In this document: piece by piece, positions 27,641 to 36,944 of the stretch | Numbering within the stretch: position 1 is the stretch's first letter | Layout: every line of letters starts with the position of its first letter | The notes under the pieces: model-generated | Told to the model about the DNA's origin: nothing | Databases searched by the model: none | What the model saw: the letters and a program-made list of their open reading frames with translations, nothing else | Program-made: the position numbers and the translations under genes | Assembly: GCF_009795885.1 (NCBI RefSeq) | Contig: NZ_WTEV01000001.1 | Coordinates: 124,001 to 188,000, forward strand | DNA length: 64,000 nt | Reading direction: 5' to 3' | Origin: Gilliamella sp. Pas-s25 | GTDB taxonomy: Bacteria > Pseudomonadota > Gammaproteobacteria > Enterobacterales > Orbaceae

Positions 27641-30055
27641 ATGATAAAAGATCCATTTTTTGACCGCGAAGCCGAGAAGTACGATTCCCCCATTGCTAGC
27701 CGTGAGCTTATTTTAGATTACCTTAAACAAGAAGCAAAACCGGCAAGTTTAGAAAAAATAGCCCAAGCTGTTGCTATTAAAGATGAAGAACAAAAAGTGG
27801 CGTTGCATCGTCGCTTGCGGGCTATGGAGCGTGACGGGCAAGTTGTGTTTACGCGTCGCAAATGTTATGCCTTGCCCGAAAAGTTTGACATGGTCAAAGG
27901 TAAGGTTATTGCCCACCGTGATGGTTTTGGCTTTTTGCGGGTAGAGGGGAACCCTGAGGACTATTTTTTATCGCCAGAGCAAATGAAAAAAGTTTTACAA
28001 GGTGATGTGATCTTAGCGCAGCCAATGGGTACTAAATACCGTGGAAAAATGGAAGCTCGGGTTGTACGAATTTTAGAACCACGCAATAATCAAATTGTCG
28101 GGCGATATTTTGTTGAGCAAGGCGTTGGTTTTGTTGTACCGGATGACAGCCGTTTAAACTTTGATATTTTAATTGCCGGCAAACCTGAACACACAGTTCG
28201 TATGGGAACGGTGGTCGTGGTTGAGTTACAGCAACGTCCGGAACGTCGTCAAAAAGCCGTTGGCATCATAAAAGAAGTGCTTGGTGAAATCATGGGGACT
28301 AATTTGGCGATTGATATTGCACTGCGAAACCACGAAATTCCTTATGAATTGCCACAAGCTGTTGAAAAAGAGGTGAGCAAATTTACCGAACAAGTGCCAG
28401 AAAGTGCTAAAAAAGGGCGAAAAGATCTGCGTCAATTGCCTTTAGTGACTATTGATGGTGAAGATGCACGTGACTTTGATGATGCGGTTTATTGCCAAAA
28501 AAATCGTGGTGGGGGCTATCGTTTATGGGTGGCGATTGCCGATGTAAGTTATTATGTTAGGCCTGATAAGGCCTTAGATAAAGAAGCCTGCTTGCGTGGT
28601 ACATCGGTTTACTTTCCATCACGAGTTGTACCAATGCTTCCTGAAGTATTATCTAATGGACTTTGTTCGTTAAATCCACAAGTTGATCGTTTATGTTTAG
28701 TTTGCGAAATGACTGTGTCGAACAAAGGGCGATTAACAGGCTATGAATTTTATGAAGCAGTGATGAATTCACATGCTAGATTAACTTATACTAAAGTGGC
28801 TAAAATTTTAGAGGGTGATAAAGAGTTACGTCAACATTACCAAGCGTTAGTGCCACATCTTGAGAATCTGTATGGATTATATAAAGTGCTTGATAATGCA
28901 CGAATTGCACGCGGTGCGATAGGGTTTGAATCAGACGAGCCGAAATTTATCTTTAATGCCGATAAACGTATCGAAAGTATTGAGCTTGCACAACGTAATG
29001 TCGCACATAAAATTATTGAAGAGTGTATGATTTTAGCCAATGTTTCGGCAGCAAAATTAGTGATTGATGCGCAAGTGCCATCATTATTTCGTGTGCATGA
29101 CCGGCCAGATGAAGATCGAATGAGCAATCTGCGCAGCGTATTAAGTGAACTTGGCTTATCGCTAGGTGGTGGCGCCAGTCCAAAACCGAAAGATATCGCC
29201 GAATTAATGACGGTGGTTGAAACGCGTCCCGATCATGATATGTTGCAAACAGTAATTTTACGCTCCATGAAGCAAGCCATTTATGATCCTGAAAATCGAG
29301 GGCATTTTGGTTTAGCGCTTGAAGAGTATGCGCACTTTACCTCGCCAATTCGTCGTTACCCAGATTTGTTATTACATCGAGCGATTAAATGGATTTTAGC
29401 TGACCAACAGCAAAAAACTAGTAAGACTGGCGGACATTGCTATACCACCAGCGAAATGCTCTATTTTGGTGAACATTGTTCAATGACCGAACGGCGTGCT
29501 GACGAAGCCGTGCGTGATGTGGTTGATTGGCTCAAATGTGATTATATGCAAGATCATGTCGGTGAAGTATTTAACGGTACGATTTCAAGCGTGGTTAATT
29601 TTGGTTTCTTTGTTCGATTAGACGATTTTTTCATTGATGGTTTAGTGCATGTTTCCTCGTTAGAAAACGACTATTATATTTATGATGCTTCGCACAATCG
29701 TTTAATTGGTGAAAATACACGTTTTACTTATCGTTTAGGCGATAAAGTGCAAGTAAAAGTCGATAATGTTAATCCAGAAGAACGTAAAATTGATTTTTCA
29801 CTGGTTGGCAGTAATAATAAGCCAAAACGCCAAGGTAAAACAGCAAAAGAGAAGTCTAAACAATCCCAAACCGATCAGCATGCTGATTTGCCGCTTAAGC
29901 GAAAACGCAAAAAATCAACTAGCGAAAGTAGTGCTAAGCCAAGTAACAAAAAGAAGGCTAAATCAAGTGCTAAACAAAACACGAAAGTTGAAGCGAAAGC
30001 TAAAAGTAAAAAACGTAGCAAATCGAAACCAAAATCAGTCAATAAAACCAAATAA
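27641..30055 (+). CDS. rnr: Ribonuclease R
   Basis: About 804 residues from the ATG at 27641, chosen because the product then opens [18 protein letters not shown], like E. coli RNase R (MSQDPFQEREAEKY); an upstream in-frame start at 27605 would add 12 unrelated residues. Order: N-terminal winged-helix domain, cold-shock domains ([10 protein letters not shown]), RNB catalytic domain ([15 protein letters not shown], Mg-binding Asps), S1 domain near 640-725 ([19 protein letters not shown]), then a long Lys/Ser-rich tail of about 75 residues. It is a 3'-5' exonuclease that degrades structured RNA and also acts in trans-translation. It is followed by rlmB 28 bp downstream. Confidence 0.97.
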   Translation: MIKDPFFDREAEKYDSPIASRELILDYLKQEAKPASLEKIAQAVAIKDEEQKVALHRRLRAMERDGQVVFTRRKCYALPEKFDMVKGKVIAHRDGFGFLRVEGNPEDYFLSPEQMKKVLQGDVILAQPMGTKYRGKMEARVVRILEPRNNQIVGRYFVEQGVGFVVPDDSRLNFDILIAGKPEHTVRMGTVVVVELQQRPERRQKAVGIIKEVLGEIMGTNLAIDIALRNHEIPYELPQAVEKEVSKFTEQVPESAKKGRKDLRQLPLVTIDGEDARDFDDAVYCQKNRGGGYRLWVAIADVSYYVRPDKALDKEACLRGTSVYFPSRVVPMLPEVLSNGLCSLNPQVDRLCLVCEMTVSNKGRLTGYEFYEAVMNSHARLTYTKVAKILEGDKELRQHYQALVPHLENLYGLYKVLDNARIARGAIGFESDEPKFIFNADKRIESIELAQRNVAHKIIEECMILANVSAAKLVIDAQVPSLFRVHDRPDEDRMSNLRSVLSELGLSLGGGASPKPKDIAELMTVVETRPDHDMLQTVILRSMKQAIYDPENRGHFGLALEEYAHFTSPIRRYPDLLLHRAIKWILADQQQKTSKTGGHCYTTSEMLYFGEHCSMTERRADEAVRDVVDWLKCDYMQDHVGEVFNGTISSVVNFGFFVRLDDFFIDGLVHVSSLENDYYIYDASHNRLIGENTRFTYRLGDKVQVKVDNVNPEERKIDFSLVGSNNKPKRQGKTAKEKSKQSQTDQHADLPLKRKRKKSTSESSAKPSNKKKAKSSAKQNTKVEAKAKSKKRSKSKPKSVNKTK

Positions 30056-30083
30056 GTTAATAAGATAAAAGAGTAGCAGATAA

Positions 30084-30845
30084 ATGAGTGAAACAGTTTA
30101 TGGCCTGCACGCCATTGAAGCATTATTAGCGCGTTCGCCAGAAAGAATTATTGAAGTATTTATTATTAAAGGGCGTGAAGATAAGCGTCTTATTGCCGTT
30201 GTACGTCAGTTAGAGCAACTTGGTTTGCCAGTGAAAATAGCTAACCGTCAATGGTTAGATGAAAAGTCAAAAAACGGTGTGCATCAAGGCATTTTAGCCA
30301 TGGTTAAACCAAGTCGAGGTTATCAAGAAAATGATATTCCTTTACTTATGGAAGGGCAGATAAACCCCGTTATCTTAATTTTAGATGGTGTGACCGATCC
30401 GCATAATTTAGGCGCTTGCATAAGAACCGCTGATGCCGCTGGAGTCGATTTTATTATTGTGCCAAAAGATCGCTCAGCACCGCTTAATTCCACCGTACAA
30501 AAAGTTGCCTGTGGCGCAGCTGAAAGTGTACCGGTGGTTAGAGTGACCAATTTAGCACGCACGATGCGAATGTTACAAGATGAATATCAAGTTTGGATTG
30601 TGGGCACTGCTGGCGAGGCAGATAGAACACTTTATCAAACCGATTTTTATAAAACATCAACAGCGACTTCACTTGCTTTGGTGATGGGTGCGGAAGGTGA
30701 AGGGATGCGCCGTTTAACAAAAGAACATTGTGATGAATTAGTCAGCATCCCCATGGCTGGCATTGTGTCATCACTTAATGTGTCGGTAGCAACTGGTGTT
30801 TGTTTATTTGAAATTGTTCGGCAAAAATCAACTATCAAAACCTAA
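30084..30845 (+). CDS. rlmB: 23S rRNA (guanosine-2251-2'-O)-methyltransferase
   Basis: A 253-residue SPOUT (TrmH-type) methyltransferase. The N-terminal substrate-binding domain opens VYGLHAIEALLARSPERI. The C-terminal knot carries ILDGVTDPHNLGACIRTADA, LVMGAEGEGMRRL and IPMAGIVSSLNVSVATGVCL, the three motifs forming the SAM pocket. It methylates G2251 in the P-loop of 23S rRNA. It pairs with rnr as in E. coli. Confidence 0.97.
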   Translation: MSETVYGLHAIEALLARSPERIIEVFIIKGREDKRLIAVVRQLEQLGLPVKIANRQWLDEKSKNGVHQGILAMVKPSRGYQENDIPLLMEGQINPVILILDGVTDPHNLGACIRTADAAGVDFIIVPKDRSAPLNSTVQKVACGAAESVPVVRVTNLARTMRMLQDEYQVWIVGTAGEADRTLYQTDFYKTSTATSLALVMGAEGEGMRRLTKEHCDELVSIPMAGIVSSLNVSVATGVCLFEIVRQKSTIKT

Positions 30846-30858
30846 TCTCAATGGTCAT

Positions 30859-30886
30859 AACCGTATTGGTTATACTCAATACGGTT
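30859..30886 (+). terminator. Putative terminator after rlmB
   Basis: A 10-bp stem (AACCGTATTG / CAATACGGTT) with an 8-nt loop, 13 bp past the rlmB stop. The following T-run is short (TTTAA when the stem edge is counted), so termination may be partial. Confidence 0.6.
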
Positions 30887-31218
30887 TAAGATGATCTTAT
30901 TCACATTATTCTTATATAGGCGTTGTTTACGGTAATTTTAGAAACTACGGTAAAAATATACATAATAACGCCAGATCACCGACAAGCGATCTAGCGCTTA
31001 TATCACAAAAAAGATAACCGCAACAGGTTGGACTAAATCCTTTATAGTCACCATCTAACTATTGATAACATGCTAGACAAAGCTTGATTGAAGCTATTTG
31101 CTCCTTAACCCATAAGAAAGAATATTATAAAACCACCAATTACAGCATTGAATGTTTGTTGAATGTTGAAAAATTTATTGAATATAAAATACGAAAATAA
31201 GCTAGGTATTTACCCTAT
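30887..31218. other. Non-coding region
   Basis: AT-rich, no credible gene. A stretch near 31107-31130 (TCCTTAACCCATAAGAAAG) weakly resembles the ends of the two repeat units downstream and may be a degraded third copy. Confidence 0.35.
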
Positions 31219-31375
31219 GTTCACTTTTTAGGTTATATTTTGTAAAAAATATTCAGGAGTCTATACCGTTTCGTGATTAATTACGAATTTGCAGTATCTA
31301 TTTATTAAAACGTGTGATAACCGTCAGAACAATCAAATATACACAAAACCGCTTATCCTTAAATGCATGGGAAAG
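31219..31375 (+). repeat. Direct repeat of about 155 bp, unit 1
   Basis: From GTTCACTTTTTAGG through ATATTCAGGAGTCTATACCG, GCAGTATCTATTTATTAAAA and CGTGTGATAACCGTCAGA to CTTAAATG...GAAAGC. Unit 2 starts 191 bp downstream with about 90% identity by eye. Each unit holds TGTGA-N6-TCAGA, a partial match to a CRP site. Confidence 0.85.
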
Positions 31376-31409
31376 CTGAAAGCGATAGCGATTTTAATAA
31401 AGATGTGGT

Positions 31410-31568
31410 GTTCACTTTTAGATTATATTTTTGTAAAAAATATTCAGGAGTCTATACCGTTTCATGATTAATTACGAATTTGCAGTATCTATTTATTAAA
31501 ACGTGTGATAACCGTCAGATTAATCAAATATTCACAAAACCGCTTGCCCTTAAATGAATAAGAAAGCG
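31410..31568 (+). repeat. Direct repeat of about 155 bp, unit 2
   Basis: Second copy of the unit at 31219-31375. The segment ATATTCAGGAGTCTATACCG with flanking TTTCA also occurs at 39623-39654, so part of the unit is dispersed. It ends about 340 bp before the PTS operon regulator. Confidence 0.85.
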
Positions 31569-31911
31569 TGAGAAGTACTTTCATGGTGATGTGGCATAAT
31601 TAGCAACTATTTGAATATTCAAAGGATAGAAAGCAACATGTTAAGCGATTTCCGATAAAACATCTTATGCCTTTTTAGAAGACTATTTTAATCATGAAAT
31701 TTAAACAACACAGCTTTTTGCTACACCTTATTTTTATTCTATAGATAGACATTATCCAATTGCTTGGCTTGGCTCAATGCTATTTTATTCTTCCCATTTT
31801 TATTGAATTTTCTATCACTAATTTGCCATTTTTATTGGCAAAAATACCAACTAGGTAAGCAAATCTATCTCACTTATACTTAATTTATGAAGTCAATAGG
31901 TGAATAAGCTT
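31569..31911. other. Non-coding region upstream of the PTS operon
   Basis: AT-rich sequence expected to contain the PTS operon promoter. An AGGTGA ribosome site at 31898-31903 serves the regulator gene. No gene and no clear operator are seen. Confidence 0.4.
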
Positions 31912-34002
31912 ATGCGAACAAGAACCATTGAGTTATTTAAGAAATTTATTTCAATCGACTATCCGATCACCTCCGAGATGTTGTCGGAAGAGTTTCAGAT
32001 TAGTGCGCGAACCATTCGCAATGAAATCCAAGAAATTAATGAGTTTTTAACGCAAAGACAATTTCCTTTAATTTCAACAGTGCGTAGTAAAGGTTTTATA
32101 ATCAATGCGACGCAAGATCAAAAACAGTTAATTCACAACGCATTGTTGGGCGTGCCAACTTCATCAATTTTAAGTAAAGATGAACGTCAGTTTGATTTGT
32201 TACTGTCTATTGCGTTTTCTGCCTCTCCAACCATTCTCAGTCATAAAGAAAGTGTTTTTTTTGTTTCAAAAAGTGTTTTAGATGAAGATATTAGAAAACT
32301 TAAAACTCGGCTGAAAAAATATGATATTGAATTAATCAGCCAGCCTAAACAAGGTATGCAGTTTGTTGGATTGGAACGCTCTATTCGTTTAATGATGTAT
32401 GAAGCGATTAATCAGTTCGCAGGTAATTTAGAATTTGATAAACCATTAAATGAATTAAGCTTGATACAGCAGTCATTGTTTAATTATATTCCTCAATCTC
32501 TTATCTGTGACTTATTAAAATTAGCCCACCAAACTATTAGCCAGATTCATGATGAGATTTATATTCAACAACTGGTTGTTTTTACTGCTATTTGGGTAAT
32601 TAGAAACCAGCAGCAACATCATCTCACCATGATAAGAACTGATTTTAATAATAATGATTTGGGCGAAATAGCAAAATTTATTCATTTGGTTTGTCGGCAT
32701 GTTGCTTTGCAAGTTAATAGGCAAGAACAACAATACATTATTTATATGCTAGAAGCGTTCAATACCAAGGATATCAATAACTATATAGAGTGGGTAAATG
32801 CACAGTTATTAGCGATTAAGTTAGTTAATTATGTCGAAGAAAAAACACAAATTCCATTTTCAACTAAACAAGAACAGCTGTACGAAAATTTATGTAAACA
32901 TTTAGCAGGTCTTATTGCGCGAGTGAGTAATAATATTCATATTATTAATCCATTACTCGATAACATCAAACAAAACTATGGTGCAATTTATTCAGTTATT
33001 GCTATGTTTATGCAAGAACTTGAAACGACCTTAACTCATAAAGTATCTGATGACGAAATTGCCTTTTTAACTATTCATTTTTCTACCTTTGCAAGCGCAA
33101 TTAATCAAGAGCGAAGCTACTATTTTAAAGCAGTGGTCTTTTGTGACCATGGTATAGCAACTTCTAACTTATTAGCAGAAACACTTAAAGAGTTTTTTAA
33201 TATTGATGTACTAGCCATTTTGGGACGTAATGATCAGAATTTATTAGCTCAACTCGATTTTGACTTAATATTTTCTACTTTTCCATTACCGCACTTAGCT
33301 CATCCAGTATTGGTGTTAGAACCGATTTTAAAAGAGAAAAATCATCCTATTATCACTGATTTCTTAGCTAAGCACAGGGCTAATCAACGCGTTGTAAATC
33401 ATTTGGTTGATGCGACCGATCTTTTCTATTCATTGGTTGATTTGATTCAACAAAGTGGTGGCATCATGTCAGCACCTATTTATAACCAACTCGAAAAATG
33501 TTTAGCGATTAATAATCTTAAAATCAATAAAAGGAAAATCCAGCCTATGTTGAAAGATATTCTTACCGATAATGACATTATATTGCAGCAAGATAGTTCA
33601 AATTGGCAACAAGCGATCAAAATTGCGGCTGAGCCATTATTAAAAAAACAATTTATTTTACCATCTTATATTGATGCCATGATTACGTCGGTCGAGCAAT
33701 ATGGTCCGTATATCGTTATAGGCAAAAATTTAGCGTTGGCACACGCTCGCCCTGAAGATGGCGTAAACCAGTTAGGGGTGAGTGTCGTGACTCTCCGTCA
33801 TCCCGTGGATTTTGGTAATTCAGAAATGGGACCTGTCAAAATCATATTTTGTTTAGCTGCTATCGATTCGTTTTCTCATCTCAATATTATGCGTAGTTTG
33901 ATTGAGTTGATTAATGATGAACAAAAACTTGAAAGCTTAACAATGTGTCATTCGGTACAGCAATTTAAGAACATTTTATTTAATGAACCTAATTCGGATT
34001 GA
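31912..34002 (+). CDS. PTS-regulated transcriptional activator (HTH, PRD, EIIB-like, EIIA)
   Basis: About 696 residues from the ATG at 31912, preferred because AGGTGA lies 8 bases upstream; a GTG at 31900 is in frame. Order: N-terminal DeoR/Mga-type helix-turn-helix (about 1-80, with ISARTIRNEIQEINEFL and VRSKGFIINA), PTS regulation domains (about 180-400), an EIIB-like domain (about 400-490, VVFCDHGIATSNLLAETL, with Cys in the phospho-site position) and a C-terminal EIIA domain of the ascorbate/fructose type (about 545-690, YIDAMITSVEQYGPYIVIG then AHARPEDGVNQLG). The layout is that of MtlR/LicR-type activators. The EIIA domain may also serve the transporter, since no separate EIIA gene is present. 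It heads the operon and probably activates it. Confidence 0.88.
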   Translation: MRTRTIELFKKFISIDYPITSEMLSEEFQISARTIRNEIQEINEFLTQRQFPLISTVRSKGFIINATQDQKQLIHNALLGVPTSSILSKDERQFDLLLSIAFSASPTILSHKESVFFVSKSVLDEDIRKLKTRLKKYDIELISQPKQGMQFVGLERSIRLMMYEAINQFAGNLEFDKPLNELSLIQQSLFNYIPQSLICDLLKLAHQTISQIHDEIYIQQLVVFTAIWVIRNQQQHHLTMIRTDFNNNDLGEIAKFIHLVCRHVALQVNRQEQQYIIYMLEAFNTKDINNYIEWVNAQLLAIKLVNYVEEKTQIPFSTKQEQLYENLCKHLAGLIARVSNNIHIINPLLDNIKQNYGAIYSVIAMFMQELETTLTHKVSDDEIAFLTIHFSTFASAINQERSYYFKAVVFCDHGIATSNLLAETLKEFFNIDVLAILGRNDQNLLAQLDFDLIFSTFPLPHLAHPVLVLEPILKEKNHPIITDFLAKHRANQRVVNHLVDATDLFYSLVDLIQQSGGIMSAPIYNQLEKCLAINNLKINKRKIQPMLKDILTDNDIILQQDSSNWQQAIKIAAEPLLKKQFILPSYIDAMITSVEQYGPYIVIGKNLALAHARPEDGVNQLGVSVVTLRHPVDFGNSEMGPVKIIFCLAAIDSFSHLNIMRSLIELINDEQKLESLTMCHSVQQFKNILFNEPNSD

Positions 34003-34028
34003 ACCATTAAATTATAGGAGGATTGAAA

Positions 34029-34331
34029 ATGAGTAATTTAACTATTTTATTTGTTTGTGGTGCGGGATTAGGCAGTAGTTTTGCCGCGCAAATGGCGACT
34101 GAAGATGTGCTAAAAGCCAAAGGAATTGATGCCAAGTTGGATCATACTGATATCTCATCTGCTGCTTCTATGAACGCCGATATTATTATCACTGCTGAAA
34201 ATTTTCGCCCACAGTTTGCTAAGTTTAATATCCGTGAACAGACCTCAATTGTTTATCTCAAAAATATTGTCTCAAAAACTGAAATAGATGAGAAGTTAAG
34301 TCCAGTATTGCAACAAAAAGGACTGCTTTAA
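34029..34331 (+). CDS. PTS EIIB component, ascorbate/galactitol-like
   Basis: About 100 residues from the ATG at 34029, chosen because TAGGAGG lies just upstream. It opens MSNLTILFVCGAGLGSSF, with the phospho-accepting Cys at residue 10 in the CGAGLGSS loop typical of UlaB/SgaB-type EIIB. It takes phosphate from an EIIA, probably the C-terminal domain of the upstream regulator, and passes it to the sugar bound by the EIIC encoded next. The substrate cannot be told from the sequence. Confidence 0.9.
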   Translation: MSNLTILFVCGAGLGSSFAAQMATEDVLKAKGIDAKLDHTDISSAASMNADIIITAENFRPQFAKFNIREQTSIVYLKNIVSKTEIDEKLSPVLQQKGLL

Positions 34332-34352
34332 ATTGCCAAATAGGAGAATACT

Positions 34353-35642
34353 ATGAACGTAATTAACTTTATTATCGATAATATTTTAACGCAAGCGTCG
34401 ATAACAATTAGTCTCATTGCTATGTTTGGCTTGATGTTGCAACGTAAATCAGTAGGTCAAATTATTTCGGGATCGCTTAAAACATTATTGGGCTTTCAAG
34501 TGCTCAATGCGGGATCAAGTATCATTGTTGGCAGTTTGACCTATTTCGGGCACATTTTTACCGCTGGATTTGATATGCAAGGGATTATCCCGTCTATTGA
34601 AGCGATTAATGGTCAAGCCATGAATCAGTTAGGTTTAGGTCGTGATATTGCTCTGACTTTTTTGATGATTTTTATCTTTAATATTCTAATTGCCCGTTTT
34701 ACTCGCTGGAAATATATCTTTTTAACTGGTCAGGCTATTCTCTGGATGGCAACCATGACCACGGTATTTGGTAGTTTTGCTGGACTTTCTGGAGTCGTGC
34801 TAATTGTAGTTGGCGGTTTTATTGGTGCACTTTTTGCGGTATTTATGCCAGCTATTGCACAGCCGATTATTCGTAAAGTGACGGGATCTAATGACATTGC
34901 GCTTGGTCACTTTTGTACAATTGGTTATTTATTTGAAGCGGGTGTTGCTTATGTTGTGGGGGAGCGAGGTGAAAACAAACGTTCAATAGAAGAGATGAAA
35001 TTACCTAAATCATTTGAATTTTTGCAAGATACCTATCTGTCAGTTATGGTCGTTATGATCCCACTCTATATTATTACGGTTCTTTTTGCCGGCGAGGCGT
35101 ATGCTTCAACATTATCGGGTAGCCAACATTATGTGATGTATGCCTTTACGCAAGCCATCATTTTTGTTGTGGGGATCTATGTGTTATTAGCTGGCGTTAG
35201 GTTATTGCTCGGCGAAATTGTACCTGCGTTTAGAGGTATTGCAATGAAAGTGGTTCCTAATGCTATACCGGCGCTTGATTGTCCTGTGTTTTTTCCTTAT
35301 AGCCCAAATGCAGTCATATTAGGGTTTATTACCACATCAATTGGTACTGTGATTGCGATGTTGACGTTGCCAGCTTTTGGATTAGCCATGATTTTACCTG
35401 GAATGTTAACTAACTTTTTTGCTGGTGGTACCGCAGGCATATTCGGTAATGCTGTTGGTGGTCGCCGTGGTGCGCTCATTGGTGGTATTGCGCATGGTTT
35501 CTTTATTACTTTATTACCTGCATTACTGGTGACTATCTTTAATCAAATGGGCTTTATTAATGCTACAGCAACCGATGTTGATACAGTTACAGCGGCGTTA
35601 CTTTATGCATGGATTTTAAGTCCTTTATTAAAGCATTTTTAG
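34353..35642 (+). CDS. PTS EIIC permease, ascorbate (UlaA/SgaT)-type
   Basis: A 429-residue inner-membrane protein with about ten hydrophobic segments. It opens NFIIDNILTQASITISLIAM and has the family-typical GFQVLNAGSSIIV, ALDCPVFFPYSPNAVILGF and MLTNFFAGGTAGIFGNAVGG stretches, as in UlaA. This family imports L-ascorbate in E. coli, but the operon lacks the ula catabolic genes and instead encodes an aldolase and a kinase, so another substrate is more likely. An AGGAG ribosome site precedes the ATG. Confidence 0.9.
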   Translation: MNVINFIIDNILTQASITISLIAMFGLMLQRKSVGQIISGSLKTLLGFQVLNAGSSIIVGSLTYFGHIFTAGFDMQGIIPSIEAINGQAMNQLGLGRDIALTFLMIFIFNILIARFTRWKYIFLTGQAILWMATMTTVFGSFAGLSGVVLIVVGGFIGALFAVFMPAIAQPIIRKVTGSNDIALGHFCTIGYLFEAGVAYVVGERGENKRSIEEMKLPKSFEFLQDTYLSVMVVMIPLYIITVLFAGEAYASTLSGSQHYVMYAFTQAIIFVVGIYVLLAGVRLLLGEIVPAFRGIAMKVVPNAIPALDCPVFFPYSPNAVILGFITTSIGTVIAMLTLPAFGLAMILPGMLTNFFAGGTAGIFGNAVGGRRGALIGGIAHGFFITLLPALLVTIFNQMGFINATATDVDTVTAALLYAWILSPLLKHF

Positions 35643-35656
35643 GATAGGAGTTTGCT

Positions 35657-36064
35657 ATGTTTAACTTTTTTAAAAAAAGTAAGCCCAAAAAAGAGTTGGT
35701 TGATAAACCAGACATAACAAGTAGCCTGACATCAACACAAATTGACCAAATTGAACAATCAATTAGTCAATTGTTACAACAAATTGATCATACAGATGAT
35801 GCGGTAACTTTAGCCTCATTATGTGAAACAACAGGGCTTCTTTATTGCCAATTAGATCGTGTTGATTTTGCAATTGAGTATTTAGAAAAGAGTTTACAAC
35901 ATAAAAAATCAATTGGAGAAGGTTATAAAGCATTAATGAATTTGTACAACCATAAACGTGCCGATGCCGCAAAACATGGTTCAATGGACGATATTGATTT
36001 TTGGATGAATAAGATGGATTCCATGCGCAACATTGCCAAACAAGTTACGGTTCAACGAGATTAA
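35657..36064 (+). CDS. Small TPR-like helical protein of the PTS operon
   Basis: A 135-residue soluble protein, not recognised as a named family. A basic N-terminus (FNFFKKSKPKKE) precedes helices resembling two tetratricopeptide repeats (LASLCETTGLLYCQLDRVDF, then IEYLEKSLQHKKSIGEGY). It has no signal peptide, no membrane helix and no catalytic motif that I can see. It has its own AGGAG site, 14 bp after the EIIC stop and 11 bp before the aldolase start, so it is a true operon member. A scaffold or regulatory partner is possible, but there is no direct evidence. Confidence 0.75.
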   Translation: MFNFFKKSKPKKELVDKPDITSSLTSTQIDQIEQSISQLLQQIDHTDDAVTLASLCETTGLLYCQLDRVDFAIEYLEKSLQHKKSIGEGYKALMNLYNHKRADAAKHGSMDDIDFWMNKMDSMRNIAKQVTVQRD

Positions 36065-36075
36065 AGGAAATGATT

Positions 36076-36933
36076 ATGTATACCACACTAAAAGATGTCA
36101 CTTTATTAGCTCAAAAACTCAATTTTACTGTTGGTGCGTTTAACACGCACAACTTAGAAATGCTGCCTGATATGCTACGCGCAGCGAAAGAAGTAGGTGC
36201 ACCAATTATTATACAAACTAGCGTTGATACCGCACGCTATATTGGCTTTAAAGTATTGGTTAATGCGGTAAAAGCAATCGCCGATGAAGAGATTGTTGAT
36301 GCTGTATTACATTTAGATCATGCAAAAAATTTTGATGATATTAAAGAAGCTATCGATAGTGGTTTTACCTCGGTGATGTTTGATGGCTCATCCTTACCAT
36401 TTAAAGAAAATATTTTAAAAACCCGTGCGGTGGTTGAGTATGCGCATGCACGTGGCGTATCGGTCGAAGGTGAATTAGGCACGATAGGCGGAACAGAAGA
36501 GGGCATTCATGTTGATCCTAACGATCGAGTTTATACCAAACCGAAAGATGCGTTAGCGTTTGTTCAAGCCACGGGTATTGATGCATTAGCTGTTGCCATT
36601 GGTACTAATCATGGACAGTTTAAATCAAAAACAGAGGTGAATATTCCACTATTAAAAGAGATTCACGCTATGATAGATATTCCTTTGGTTATTCATGGTG
36701 GTACTGGTGTTAAAGAAGAAGATTACCCAGAACTGATTAATAATGGTATTCGTAAATTTAATGTTGGCACAGAGCTCTTAGTTAATTGGACGCAAGTTGC
36801 CAAAGATAAGTTTGCTGATACTGAAGTGAATAAATCATTACGGCACAATATTATTCCCGCTAATCAAGCGGTTAAAGAAATTGTCAAACATAAAATGAGT
36901 TTGTTTCTTAACGTTAATAGTCGTATTAACTAA
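36076..36933 (+). CDS. Class II fructose/tagatose-bisphosphate aldolase family enzyme
   Basis: About 285 residues from the ATG at 36076, preferred to the ATG at 36070 because AAAGGA is then correctly spaced. Zinc and catalytic motifs of the KbaY/GatY/FbaA class are present: VGAFNTHNLEML, VLHLDHAKNFDD (catalytic Asp and Zn His), VEGELGTIGGTEEG, VAIGTNHGQFK (Zn His) and LVIHGGTGV (Zn His). The family cleaves ketose-1,6-bisphosphates, or occasionally ketose-1-phosphates, to dihydroxyacetone phosphate and an aldehyde. Here it probably acts on the product of the PTS and the downstream kinase. It is not the housekeeping FbaA by context. Confidence 0.92.
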   Translation: MYTTLKDVTLLAQKLNFTVGAFNTHNLEMLPDMLRAAKEVGAPIIIQTSVDTARYIGFKVLVNAVKAIADEEIVDAVLHLDHAKNFDDIKEAIDSGFTSVMFDGSSLPFKENILKTRAVVEYAHARGVSVEGELGTIGGTEEGIHVDPNDRVYTKPKDALAFVQATGIDALAVAIGTNHGQFKSKTEVNIPLLKEIHAMIDIPLVIHGGTGVKEEDYPELINNGIRKFNVGTELLVNWTQVAKDKFADTEVNKSLRHNIIPANQAVKEIVKHKMSLFLNVNSRIN

Positions 36934-36944
36934 GGTATGTAAGC

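Noticed and set aside
31289-31471. 60-residue frame within the 31-kb direct repeats
   Set aside because: It spans the junction of the two repeat units, lacks a ribosome site and resembles no protein.
34353-35642. Calling the PTS an L-ascorbate system (ulaA)
   Set aside because: The permease is of that family, but the ula lactonase, decarboxylase and epimerase genes are absent and an aldolase and kinase are present, so the substrate was left open.
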